Of a stretch of 43,460 bases of DNA, positions 18,765-29,648 are shown piece by piece; positions within the stretch are counted from its first letter, which is position 1; each line of letters starts with the position of its first letter. Below the pieces are notes generated by a model. That model made no database searches and had not been told where the DNA came from. It saw only the letters and a program-made list of their open reading frames with translations. The translations under genes were made by a program, and so were the position numbers. The stretch lies in contig JAFGBG010000149.1 in assembly GCA_016933295.1 (NCBI GenBank), forward strand, positions 1 to 43,460, in the 5' to 3' direction. The stretch is from Sedimentisphaerales bacterium. GTDB taxonomy: Bacteria; Planctomycetota; Phycisphaerae; Sedimentisphaerales; Anaerobacaceae.

Positions 18765-20987
18765 TTAACGATTTCTCCGACTTCTGCCTTCTCTGAAGCG
18801 GAAACCTCTGCCGCTGATGACGCTTTCCGCCCGGCGGTTTATATCATCGGAGATATTCATCTCGCGAATTTTCTGAGCCAGCTCGCGGGCGGCCTGCCTG
18901 TCGGTTGTCAGCATAACGGCGGACAATTGGACGGCGGCAAGTGCCGCTTCTTCTTTGAATTTTTCGTCTTTGACAAGCTCCATGAGTTTATCAGCCACTT
19001 TTTTCGCGGGCAATAAAGCCATCGTTGAAATAGCCTGTCTTTTCTCCTCGTCGCGTCGGGCGTTATCGAAGGCATTGATGCAATCCGATGCCCTTACCTC
19101 GAGCGGCGTAGTTTCGCTTGTCTGGATAAGCTGCAGGACGCCGCGGGTAGCCAGGACATAGTGAGTCAGGGATGTTTCGGGCTTGGAGACGATTTCCAGC
19201 AGAATTTTTGCCGCTTCGTAATCCGGCCAGTTGCTCAGCGTTCGTATCCCGATATTGCATGTGTTTTCATCGGAAGATTTTGCCGCTTCGGCGACGGCTT
19301 TTAATGCTCTTGAGCCGCCGAGGGCGTCGAGTGTGCCGAGCAGTAGTAATTTTGTTTGGCTGTCCGCATTTTCGGTCTTTTCGATAATAATTTTTGCCGC
19401 GGCATCTTTATCCCGGGCCTTTGAGAGCATAGCTCTGAAAGTGACAATGCCGCTGTAGCGGGCTTTGCCGCTTTTTGTCCGAACTAAAAGATCGAGTATG
19501 GTTGCGATATCCAGAGAATCGGCGAAATTTTCCAGCGCTGCAAAAGCGGCGGCATTGATGTCCTCATTTTGCTCGGCGGCAAGAATGAGCAGGCTTTTGA
19601 CGGAGTCGGAAACATGACGCTGCCCCAAAAGGTCGATTGCAGTTACGCGAGATTGAACGTCACCGGAGAGAGAATTTGCTTTTATCAAAACTTCGACGTC
19701 CGGGCCTTTCATTATTGCCAGTCCGGCGAGTGCGGCTCTTTTGGCGTAACCGAAACCGTTGACGGCTATATCGAATAAAGATTCCGCCGCGGCGGAGTCG
19801 GCGAGCATGGTCAACGCATCGATGGCCGCCAGACGCACCGCTGGGTCTTCGGTTCGCAACAGCTCTTTTACATAATTTATTGAGGAACGGTCGCCGCGGT
19901 CGCCAATTACGCCGAGGACCTGTACCTGGGAATAAGGGGGCAGCTCGGCAAGCATTTTGCCGAGCGTCCGGACGGCCTCCATGTTCGGTGAAAGGCGTGC
20001 GGCCCGGATTGTTAGAGTGCGGGTTTTCTGGTCGGCGTTCTGCATGATGGCTAAAAGTTCACGAGTACCTTTTTCCGGATCGCAGACAATCAGGCCAATA
20101 ACGGCGGCGGCACGAATATTGAACGGATTCGGGCTGTCGGAATCGCCGGCCGGCTTCGCGGCATTTTCATAAAGGGCCTCGTAAATTTTTGCCGCTGCGG
20201 CGGTATTTTTTTCCTCCGCCATTTGACCGGCAATGTCGATAAGCCCCTGTGCAGCCTTTTGGTATATCGGGGCGGCGGGATTTTCAATTATGGTTAGTAA
20301 GGCCTGTACGCTGTCTTTGTCGGCGATATTCGTAAGTGCGGTCGCGGCGGCGGATGCCACTTTTATATCGGAATCATTGAGAGCTTTTGCTATCGGCTGA
20401 ACGGCGGATTCCGCTTTTCGCTGCCCGAGGGAATTAATCAGTCCTATTTTCCATTCCGGCTCCTTGGCATTTGCCAGCTCTTTTAGCAGGGTTTGCGTGG
20501 CAGACGGGTCCGTGTTCTTTTCGAGCGCCCGCCTGGCAAAATCTCGAAGATGTTTGTCTTCGGCAGAAAGAAGTTTCGTTAGGGCGGGTACTGACTCGCT
20601 TTGGCCGATTCGTTCGAGCTGCAAAACAAGCCAGTGACGAACCGTGTCGGGCATTTCGGCTTGTTCGAGAGTTTTAAGAATAACCATAGCCATCGCCATG
20701 CGTTCGGTTTCCGCTCCCGGACGCGACGCATGAAAGGCTATCTGCTGCAGCGTGATTTGAGGAGCATATCGGGAGCCGACATCTTCAGCCGACATAAGCG
20801 GCAGAAGGTAGTCTATGGCTTTCTGATATGCCTGCGTTAGCTGCGTAGCGTCGCGCTGCGGAGCTTCGGATTTGCCGGTGAGCTGATTAATCAGTTCGCT
20901 TGTTTGATGCCCGCTAACTCCGGCAGCCGGAGCGAAAAGAGTAAATGAAATAATCCAGAGATATATGATCGTGAGCTTCAACTTCAT
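18765..20987 (-). CDS. Exported HEAT-repeat protein
   Basis: Signal peptide; repeated HEAT units (SVPALTKLLSAEDKHLRDFARRAL, AVQPIAKALNDSDIKVASAAATALTNI). Confidence 0.85.
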   Translation of the reverse strand: MKLKLTIIYLWIISFTLFAPAAGVSGHQTSELINQLTGKSEAPQRDATQLTQAYQKAIDYLLPLMSAEDVGSRYAPQITLQQIAFHASRPGAETERMAMAMVILKTLEQAEMPDTVRHWLVLQLERIGQSESVPALTKLLSAEDKHLRDFARRALEKNTDPSATQTLLKELANAKEPEWKIGLINSLGQRKAESAVQPIAKALNDSDIKVASAAATALTNIADKDSVQALLTIIENPAAPIYQKAAQGLIDIAGQMAEEKNTAAAAKIYEALYENAAKPAGDSDSPNPFNIRAAAVIGLIVCDPEKGTRELLAIMQNADQKTRTLTIRAARLSPNMEAVRTLGKMLAELPPYSQVQVLGVIGDRGDRSSINYVKELLRTEDPAVRLAAIDALTMLADSAAAESLFDIAVNGFGYAKRAALAGLAIMKGPDVEVLIKANSLSGDVQSRVTAIDLLGQRHVSDSVKSLLILAAEQNEDINAAAFAALENFADSLDIATILDLLVRTKSGKARYSGIVTFRAMLSKARDKDAAAKIIIEKTENADSQTKLLLLGTLDALGGSRALKAVAEAAKSSDENTCNIGIRTLSNWPDYEAAKILLEIVSKPETSLTHYVLATRGVLQLIQTSETTPLEVRASDCINAFDNARRDEEKRQAISTMALLPAKKVADKLMELVKDEKFKEEAALAAVQLSAVMLTTDRQAARELAQKIREMNISDDINRRAESVISGRGFRFREGRSRRNR

Positions 20988-21042
20988 TTTTTCTCCTTTT
21001 TATGTCGGTTTTGGATGGCGGGGCGGGCCCCACCCTACACAA

Positions 21043-22341
21043 TTAAAGGACATACGGTGCTCGCCGCGGACGGTCCATCCAGCGTTCGGCGGCCGGGTCG
21101 TTCAGGATTTTTTCCTCGGTTGGATCCCATTCAATCTGCCGCCCCAGGCGCTCGGCAATAGCATTAAGGTGGCAAATTGTCGCAGTGCGGTGTCCGATTT
21201 CAGCGTCACAGATTGTTTTTTTTCGTGTTCGGATACAATCGAGCCAGTTGCCGTCGTGGTCTATTGATTCGTACAGATGAATCTCGTCCGGCAGCAAAGG
21301 TGCCTGAAGCAGTTCCGCCGGTTTTGTATCAATCCGGTTGTCACGGCTTACCAATACCTCGCCGTCGGTGCCGATGAATCGAATCATGTGGCCGCCCGTA
21401 TCCGGGTAGTCACGCAGGACTTTAATACCATTGGCGTAATAGTGGGTTTGATATTCGGCTCCGTTGCAGCCTTTTGGAACGAATTTGACCGGTCCCGAAT
21501 CGTCCATGCCGAGCGCCCACTGGATAATATCGAAGTGATGCGCTCCCCAGTCGCCATTTTTTCTGGAGCCGTATTCCCAGAACCGTCTCCATCCGCCGCC
21601 GAAGTCAGCTTTTACCCGTTCGGAATTATACGGATACCATGGAGTCGGGCCGAGCCAGCGGTCGTAATCGAATCCGTCGGGGACAGGCTCTTCAGGGAGT
21701 GTCATCGGCGGAGCGAACTGACCGAGTCGTGCATAAATGGTATGGACCTTGCCGATTTTGCCGTTGCGGACAATTTCGCAGGCCTTTCTAAATGCCCAGT
21801 TCGAGCGCTGCTGCGAGCCGACCTGATAAATTGTGCCGTACCGTTTGCAGGCGTCACTGACCATTCTTCCCTCGCGGATAGTCAATGTCATCGGTTTCTG
21901 GCAGAAAACGTCTTTGCCGGATTTTACCGCGGCCAGGGATATCATAGCATGCCAGTGGTCGGGCGTGCAGATAAAGACGGCGTCGATATCCGGCCGCTCG
22001 CATATTCTCTCGTACTCGTTATAGGCGTCACAACCTTTATACGTTCCGGCGGTTGTTGCGCGGGCGTACGCTCTTTCTACGCTGTTTTTGGCGCTTTGTA
22101 GTTTGTTTCGGTCCACATCGCATACGGCCAGAACCTGCACCTCGCTGCGGCCGAGCATTCCTCTGAGGTGTCCGCCCATTTGCAGACCCATACCGACCAT
22201 GCCCATCGTTATACGATTGCCGGGTGCGTTGGCGCCGAAGACAGATGAAGGAACAATTGTCGGGAATGCTATAGCGGCGGCAAGAGTCGAAGCTCCCTTA
22301 AAAAGAAAATCCCTGCGATTTATCGAATTATTTTTCTTCAT
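21043..22341 (-). CDS. Gfo/Idh/MocA family oxidoreductase with Tat signal
   Basis: NRRDFLFKGASTLAAA Tat signal; AVCDVDRNK; DAVFICTPDHWHA; DVFCQKPMTLTIREG. Confidence 0.92.
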   Translation of the reverse strand: MKKNNSINRRDFLFKGASTLAAAIAFPTIVPSSVFGANAPGNRITMGMVGMGLQMGGHLRGMLGRSEVQVLAVCDVDRNKLQSAKNSVERAYARATTAGTYKGCDAYNEYERICERPDIDAVFICTPDHWHAMISLAAVKSGKDVFCQKPMTLTIREGRMVSDACKRYGTIYQVGSQQRSNWAFRKACEIVRNGKIGKVHTIYARLGQFAPPMTLPEEPVPDGFDYDRWLGPTPWYPYNSERVKADFGGGWRRFWEYGSRKNGDWGAHHFDIIQWALGMDDSGPVKFVPKGCNGAEYQTHYYANGIKVLRDYPDTGGHMIRFIGTDGEVLVSRDNRIDTKPAELLQAPLLPDEIHLYESIDHDGNWLDCIRTRKKTICDAEIGHRTATICHLNAIAERLGRQIEWDPTEEKILNDPAAERWMDRPRRAPYVL

Positions 22342-22461
22342 TGATTCGGTTCTCCTTAAAGGTGGCCGTTTGCAGTCAGTATATCGTTAAAGAATCGATT
22401 ATTGTAACCATGTTTTGATTTTAATTCAATAATTCGATTGAGATTTTTTTGTCTGTCATTT

Positions 22462-23256
22462 CTATTTTGCTATGGATGTATGGGCGGCATCGAACATTCT
22501 TACGCCTCCTGAATCCAGGTGGAGAATCAGGCCTTTTTCAGGATCAATACCCGTGCAGTTGCCGGCAAATTTTTTGCCGTTGTATAGAAGTGTTACCCGA
22601 TGGCCCAAAAGTATGCTCAGGCTGCTCCAGCGGTCGATAACCTTTTGTTTGCTTTGCCGGGCTTTTTCGAGCCAGTGGTCGGTCGAGACCAGCAGTCTTT
22701 TTGCCAGGGCGATTCGATCGACGACCGAGCTGTTCTCTATGTCTATGCTTGTAGCTGTATCCTGCAGCTCGGCGGGAAAGTCGCTTTTTTTCTGGTGACA
22801 GTTTAAGCCTATGCCGATTATATATGTGTTTTCATTATTGTCCTGAGTTGCTTCGAGTAGTATTCCGGCGACTTTTTTGCCGCTCAGCATTATATCGTTG
22901 GGCCATTTGATTTTCGCCCGAGATTTTGACTGTTTGCCGATTGCTTCGGCCGTCGCAACGGCGAAAGTTAATGAAAGCAGCTCGGCGTTGAGCACATTAT
23001 CGATAAGGAGGATTGAGCAAATAATACTGTCCGAGCGTTTACTGAGCCATTTGTTGCCGGCCCGGCCTCTGCCGGCGGTTTGTTCTTCGGCGAAAATAGC
23101 CGTGCCGTCGTTGCATTTGTCCCTGGCATATCTGCGAGCAATATCGTTAGTACTCGATGTGCGGTTATAAACGAGGATTTTCCTGCCGATTCTTTTCGTA
23201 TTCAGATTCAGTTTTATTTTATCCGGATCAAGCGGTTCGAATACGGGGAGGGACAT
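22462..23256 (-). CDS. birA: Biotin--[acetyl-CoA-carboxylase] ligase (catalytic form without N-terminal HTH)
   Basis: TSSTNDIARRYA, AEEQTAGRGRAGNKWLS, KWPNDIMLSGKKVAGILLE, IGIGLNCH. Confidence 0.9.
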   Translation of the reverse strand: MSLPVFEPLDPDKIKLNLNTKRIGRKILVYNRTSSTNDIARRYARDKCNDGTAIFAEEQTAGRGRAGNKWLSKRSDSIICSILLIDNVLNAELLSLTFAVATAEAIGKQSKSRAKIKWPNDIMLSGKKVAGILLEATQDNNENTYIIGIGLNCHQKKSDFPAELQDTATSIDIENSSVVDRIALAKRLLVSTDHWLEKARQSKQKVIDRWSSLSILLGHRVTLLYNGKKFAGNCTGIDPEKGLILHLDSGGVRMFDAAHTSIAK

Positions 23257-23259
23257 ATC

Positions 23260-24118
23260 TCACCTGTCAAGCCCGATGTCAACCGCCGTGGCCGAGTGGG
23301 TTATTGCCCCTACGGCGATTCTGTCAATACCACACTGGGCTATTGCCGAGACGTTGTTGAGGGTAATGTTGCCGGATGCTTCGAGGAGCGGTTTTTTGTT
23401 TTTGCCGCACATTGCGTTTCTCATCTCCACGGCATGTTTCAACTGCCATTGCCCCATGTTATCGAGAAGTACAATGTCGATGTCCGGGATTTCCAGAACG
23501 TAGTTTAGCTGGTCGTCGACGTGATCGACCTCTACGGCTATAAATTTCACGTGCTTGATGGCTTTGGCCTCGGCGATTATTTTTTTCAGCTTTGCCTGGA
23601 AGTCTCTGCCTAACTGCGCAAGGTGATTGTCCTTAATCATAATTCCGTCGTAGAGACCGAATCTGTGGTTGTAGCCGCCGCCGCAACGTACGGCGTATTT
23701 TTCGAGAATTCTCCAGCCGGGCAGTGTCTTTCTCGTATCGTAGATTTTCGCTTTCGTTCCCTGAACGGCGCGAACATACTTCCGTGTAGTTGTGGCAATC
23801 CCGCTGAGACGCTGCAAAAAGTTGAGTATGATTCTCTCCGTGCTGAGCATCGAGCGCATCGGCCCTTCGATTATACCCAGTTTGCTTCCGACGTGCGCCC
23901 GCTCGCCGTCGTTGATGCGTATGGTAAGCTTAAGCCTTTCGTCGTAGCATTTGAGGATTTCTTTGGCGATATCCATTCCGGATACTACTATTTCCTCCCG
24001 CGAGACGATGTTCGCCTTATCGACGGCTTCTTTGGGGAATAAAAGCTGGCTTGTAACGTCACCGTGTCCGAGGTCCTCTTTAATCGCCATTTTAATAAGA
24101 GGCAGGGCTTGCTCGATA

Positions 24119-24132
<14 letters not shown>
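23260..24132 (-). CDS. nadC: Nicotinate-nucleotide pyrophosphorylase (carboxylating)
   Basis: [72 protein letters not shown]. Start at 24132 overlaps the uvrB 3' end. Confidence 0.95.
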
Positions 24133-26188
<2,056 letters not shown>

Positions 26189-26206
26189 AAACGAGTCATT
26201 CTACCC

Positions 26207-26241
26207 TGTTTGGGATTGAAACTCACGAGAAATCCCAAACA
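26207..26241. repeat. Perfect 11-bp inverted repeat TGTTTGGGATT-N13-AATCCCAAACA
   Basis: Read directly, in the divergent region between uvrB and the TA module. Confidence 0.75.
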
Positions 26242-26258
26242 TGAACAATAGTTTTTAA

Positions 26259-26287
26259 TTGACGTGTTGGTTATCAAATTATATGAT
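26259..26287 (+). promoter_or_regulatory. Putative sigma70 promoter for the TA module (TTGACG-N17-TATGAT)
   Basis: Near-consensus -35 and -10 with 17-nt spacing, ~40 nt upstream of the mntA ATG. Confidence 0.6.
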
Positions 26288-26328
26288 TTAATGTATAAAA
26301 AATGTAAGAAGTGTCTGAGGAAAATGAA

Positions 26329-26601
26329 ATGCTATCTTCTAAACTTATTGACATAATAAAAAAATATGCACAGGAATTTTCTGTCAAGAGTGTATGGCTG
26401 TTCGGCTCATCTCTTAAAGATGAAGATTCAGCAACAGATATAGACCTTGCGGTTGAAGGTTTGGCTCCTGAGAAATTTTTCGATTTTTATGGTCTTCTTT
26501 ATTTCGAGATGCCAAAACCGCTCGATTTAATTGACCTGGAACAGAAAACTCCTATAGCCGCCTTAGTCAGAGAAAAAGGAATTCTTATATATGAGCGCTG
26601 A
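26329..26601 (+). CDS. MntA-like nucleotidyltransferase antitoxin
   Basis: WLFGSSLKDEDSATDIDLAVEG (GS-X9-DXD, minimal nucleotidyltransferase). ATG 26329 has a GAGGA RBS; the ORF track uses upstream GTG 26311. Confidence 0.87.
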   Translation: MLSSKLIDIIKKYAQEFSVKSVWLFGSSLKDEDSATDIDLAVEGLAPEKFFDFYGLLYFEMPKPLDLIDLEQKTPIAALVREKGILIYER

Positions 26602-27004
26602 ATCTGATTATATACAGGCCGAGATAAAAAGCATTTTGCAAACTTCAGATATGATCCAAGACTTGCTACGACATGAAGTCTTGTCGAAATACGAGACTAT
26701 CGCTCTTGGAAAATTATTACAGGATATTTATACCGGCATTGAACGGATAATAAGAAACAAATTAGAATCGCAGGGTATTAAAACTGTTAAAAACCATAGC
26801 TGGCACAAAGAGATGCTTCTTGCCGCAAAAGAAAACGCGGTCGTATCACAACGGCAGTTCGATGAATTTAGAAAATTGCTTGTATTTCGTCATATGCAGA
26901 TTCATGGTTACGGTTATATGCTTGACGAAAAGAGGTTGCGGGAATTGGCAGAGTTTGTGCCGGCAGTTTGCAGAGATTTTATTCAATTCATAACCGGAAG
27001 TTAG
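26591..27004 (+). CDS. HepT-like HEPN ribonuclease toxin
   Basis: RHMQIHGY matches the RX4HXY HEPN catalytic/AMPylation motif; helical ~137 aa; overlaps the antitoxin stop by 11 nt. Confidence 0.87.
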   Translation: MSAESDYIQAEIKSILQTSDMIQDLLRHEVLSKYETIALGKLLQDIYTGIERIIRNKLESQGIKTVKNHSWHKEMLLAAKENAVVSQRQFDEFRKLLVFRHMQIHGYGYMLDEKRLRELAEFVPAVCRDFIQFITGS

Positions 27005-27012
27005 TTTTTAAG

Positions 27013-27165
27013 TCACTTTTCATCGATCAAAAGCACGCAGTAGTTGGTTACTCCCATCAGTGTCTGGAACTTTTTGCCGCAACGCAGACCTTTCACGAGC
27101 CGCTCGATTGCCTGCGGCTGATCACCGGCCGGGTGGAACTGGTTGTTTAAGCTGAATGTTTCCAT
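27013..27165 (-). pseudogene. Truncated duplicate of uvrB 5' end (50 codons)
   Basis: Minus-strand translation [50 protein letters not shown] matches Uvr[46 protein letters not shown] up to the Walker A loop. DNA 27046-27165 vs 26069-26188: about 11 mismatches in 120 nt by eye. Confidence 0.9.
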
Positions 27166-27289
27166 ATAAAACAGGTTATTTTAACGAACTTTCAAGCAAA
27201 TCTCACGTAAATTCCAACCTTGATATTTTATATTCACTTTTAAGGTGTTATTTATGTGTGTGTTTTGTGTTGGGATGTTATTGTTGTTT

Positions 27290-28105
27290 TTATTCGACGG
27301 GATTGGGATAGGTAATAGCAGCAATAAGTGCCTTGCCGTATTTTTTCCAGAGAATCTCCGCATTGAGATTCGAGTCGTTTTGTTGCATCTCGAAAGTTAT
27401 CGTAGGAATGCCTAATGTCTCGCCGGAGAAAGAACCGAGCGAGCCGGGACTTGCTCCGAGCTTGTTAACGGGCAAATCACAATATTTACCCATGTGGCTT
27501 GCCAGCTTTTCGCCGGGGCCGTCGTAATCGATGCAACCGTACGGCTGATGAATGCTGACGATGCGGTCTGGATTATATTGCCTGATGAGCTGTTCGATAA
27601 TATATGCCTCCGGCTCGGAAAGGGGGCTAAGCCCGAATTCTTTACTGTTGATTCGATTTTGAGTGGCAAAATTCCGATTTAAGTCCACGCCGTTGGTATT
27701 GTGCCGCGTCTTTTGCGCCAGGCCGTCGGGATTGGCGACAGGCAGGAGCACTACGAAGCGATTTTTTAGCAACTCATCCAGATTCTGCCGGAGATAATTC
27801 TCCAGTTTATTTACAAGGGGCGTCCCGGCAGGTTCGTCGCCGTGAATGGTAGCGAGAATGAAGATTACTTCCGTGCCGCGACCGATTACGCTGTACATAA
27901 TGGGGCGTTCTTCGACTGATGAGCCTGCAAGACGTTGTTCTATGGGCTTTTTGAGATAGGGTTGGGAAGGGCCCAACTCGGGGTAATCTACGGGCTTATA
28001 GCAGCCGGTGCAGGTTACTGCTAACAGGATACACGCTTCCAGAATGATGGTTATTCTTTTATCCACCTGAATCAGCCTCCGGAAAATAAATTGCATAGCC
28101 ACCAT
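27290..28105 (-). CDS. M14-family zinc carboxypeptidase, MpaA-like
   Basis: IHGDEPAG (HxxE), NPDGLAQKTRHNTNGVDLNRNF, SIHQPYG, TFEMQ motifs; lipoprotein-like N-terminus. Confidence 0.83.
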   Translation of the reverse strand: MVAMQFIFRRLIQVDKRITIILEACILLAVTCTGCYKPVDYPELGPSQPYLKKPIEQRLAGSSVEERPIMYSVIGRGTEVIFILATIHGDEPAGTPLVNKLENYLRQNLDELLKNRFVVLLPVANPDGLAQKTRHNTNGVDLNRNFATQNRINSKEFGLSPLSEPEAYIIEQLIRQYNPDRIVSIHQPYGCIDYDGPGEKLASHMGKYCDLPVNKLGASPGSLGSFSGETLGIPTITFEMQQNDSNLNAEILWKKYGKALIAAITYPNPVE

Positions 28106-28326
28106 TTTTCACTGCCGCGATTATAGCCGGAAAAGGAAAAGATTCAAATCCAAAGAAATGTATTTTTTGCTGCTTTTTGCCGGTCTGAGAACTTTCAATT
28201 GAAAAAGGTTGTGAAAAATGGAGGTTTTTGATAGCATGTTTGTTTCTAAATGACCGATAATGTGACTGTGATGAGATTTTTTGCCTTTATTTATTGGCTG
28301 AAAATCGGGATTTTTCGAGGTGAATA

Positions 28327-29607
28327 ATGAATGTACTTTTAATTGGAAGCGGCGGACGCGAGCACGCGATTGCATGGAAACTGGCTCAATCGAAGGATTT
28401 GGATAAACTCTATATTGCTCCGGGCAATCCCGGCACAGCCCAATGCGGCGAAAATATACCTATCGGGGTAAACGATATCGATAAGCTTAGGGATTTTGCG
28501 CTGCAAAATAACGTGGGGCTGGTCGTTGTTGGTCCCGAGGACCCTCTTGCGGGGGGAATTGTCGATGTATTCGAAGATGCCGGTATCAAGGCGTTCGGTC
28601 CGGGCGGCAAAGCCGCGCAATTGGAGGCGGACAAGGCATTTGCGAAGCAATTGATGCGTTCCAGTTGTGTTTCGACCGCAGAGGCAAGAACTTTCGACAG
28701 GTTCAGCGATGCCAAGGCGTATATTGCAAGCAGGGATGAAGCGGTAGTAATAAAAGCCGCCGGTCTTGCGAAAGGAAAGGGCGTTTTTGTGTGTGATGAT
28801 CCCGCGGATGGAATTCTTGCCGCAGAGCAGATAATGTGCGATAAGATATTCGGCTCGGCGGGAGATGTGATTATAGTCGAAGATAAACTACTCGGCGAGG
28901 AAGCTTCAATCCTTGCCTTTGTAGACGGACGGAATATTTATGTTATGGAATCATCGCAGGACCATAAGCCGATAGGCGATGGCGATACCGGCCCCAATAC
29001 CGGCGGAATGGGTGCTTACAGCCCGGCGCCGATCGTAACCGAGTCTTTGATGAATCAGATTACTCGTGAAATTCTTGTGCCGATTGTCGATGGAATGAAC
29101 CGCAACGGCACGCCGTATAAGGGTGTGCTTTATGCGGGACTTATGATTACCGCCGGCGGGCCGAGAGTGCTTGAATTCAACGTTCGTTTCGGCGATCCTG
29201 AGACCCAGCCGATTCTTATGCGGCTAAAAAGCGATTTGCTCGAGGTGCTGTTGGCCGTCTGTGACAGCACATTGGATAAAATACATCTAAAGTGGGACCC
29301 GCGTCCTGCCGTATGTGTAGTTATGTCGGCCGGCGGCTATCCGGGAGATTATGGGAAGGGGCATAAAATCACCGGGATAAAAGAGGCCGAGCAGCTCGGG
29401 GATGTCGTTGTATTTCATGCGGGTACGAAACAGGAAAATGGGGATGTTGTAACAAACGGTGGAAGAGTGTTGGGTGTTACCGCATTGGGCGGGACGATAA
29501 CCGCCGCACAGGAGAAGGCATATAAAGCTGTGGGGAAGATAAAATTTGAAGGTGCTTACTACCGCCGCGATATAGCGGATAAGGCGCTCAAGGGAGCCGT
29601 GTCCTGA
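28327..29607 (+). CDS. purD: Phosphoribosylamine--glycine ligase
   Basis: MNVLLIGSGGREHAIAWKLAQS, GPEDPLAGGIVDVF, QDHKPIGDGDTGPNTGGMGAYSPAP, EFNVRFGDPETQ. Confidence 0.96.
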   Translation: MNVLLIGSGGREHAIAWKLAQSKDLDKLYIAPGNPGTAQCGENIPIGVNDIDKLRDFALQNNVGLVVVGPEDPLAGGIVDVFEDAGIKAFGPGGKAAQLEADKAFAKQLMRSSCVSTAEARTFDRFSDAKAYIASRDEAVVIKAAGLAKGKGVFVCDDPADGILAAEQIMCDKIFGSAGDVIIVEDKLLGEEASILAFVDGRNIYVMESSQDHKPIGDGDTGPNTGGMGAYSPAPIVTESLMNQITREILVPIVDGMNRNGTPYKGVLYAGLMITAGGPRVLEFNVRFGDPETQPILMRLKSDLLEVLLAVCDSTLDKIHLKWDPRPAVCVVMSAGGYPGDYGKGHKITGIKEAEQLGDVVVFHAGTKQENGDVVTNGGRVLGVTALGGTITAAQEKAYKAVGKIKFEGAYYRRDIADKALKGAVS

Positions 29608-29648
29608 GAGCGTTATGAGCTTCATGTTTAAAAATGTTTGTGGCCGCG

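Noticed and set aside
17845-18768. 307-aa plus-strand ORF opposite lpdA
   Set aside because: Antisense shadow of a confidently identified dihydrolipoyl dehydrogenase; no domain.
21277-22101. 274-aa plus-strand ORF opposite the Gfo/Idh gene
   Set aside because: Antisense shadow ORF, no recognisable motif.
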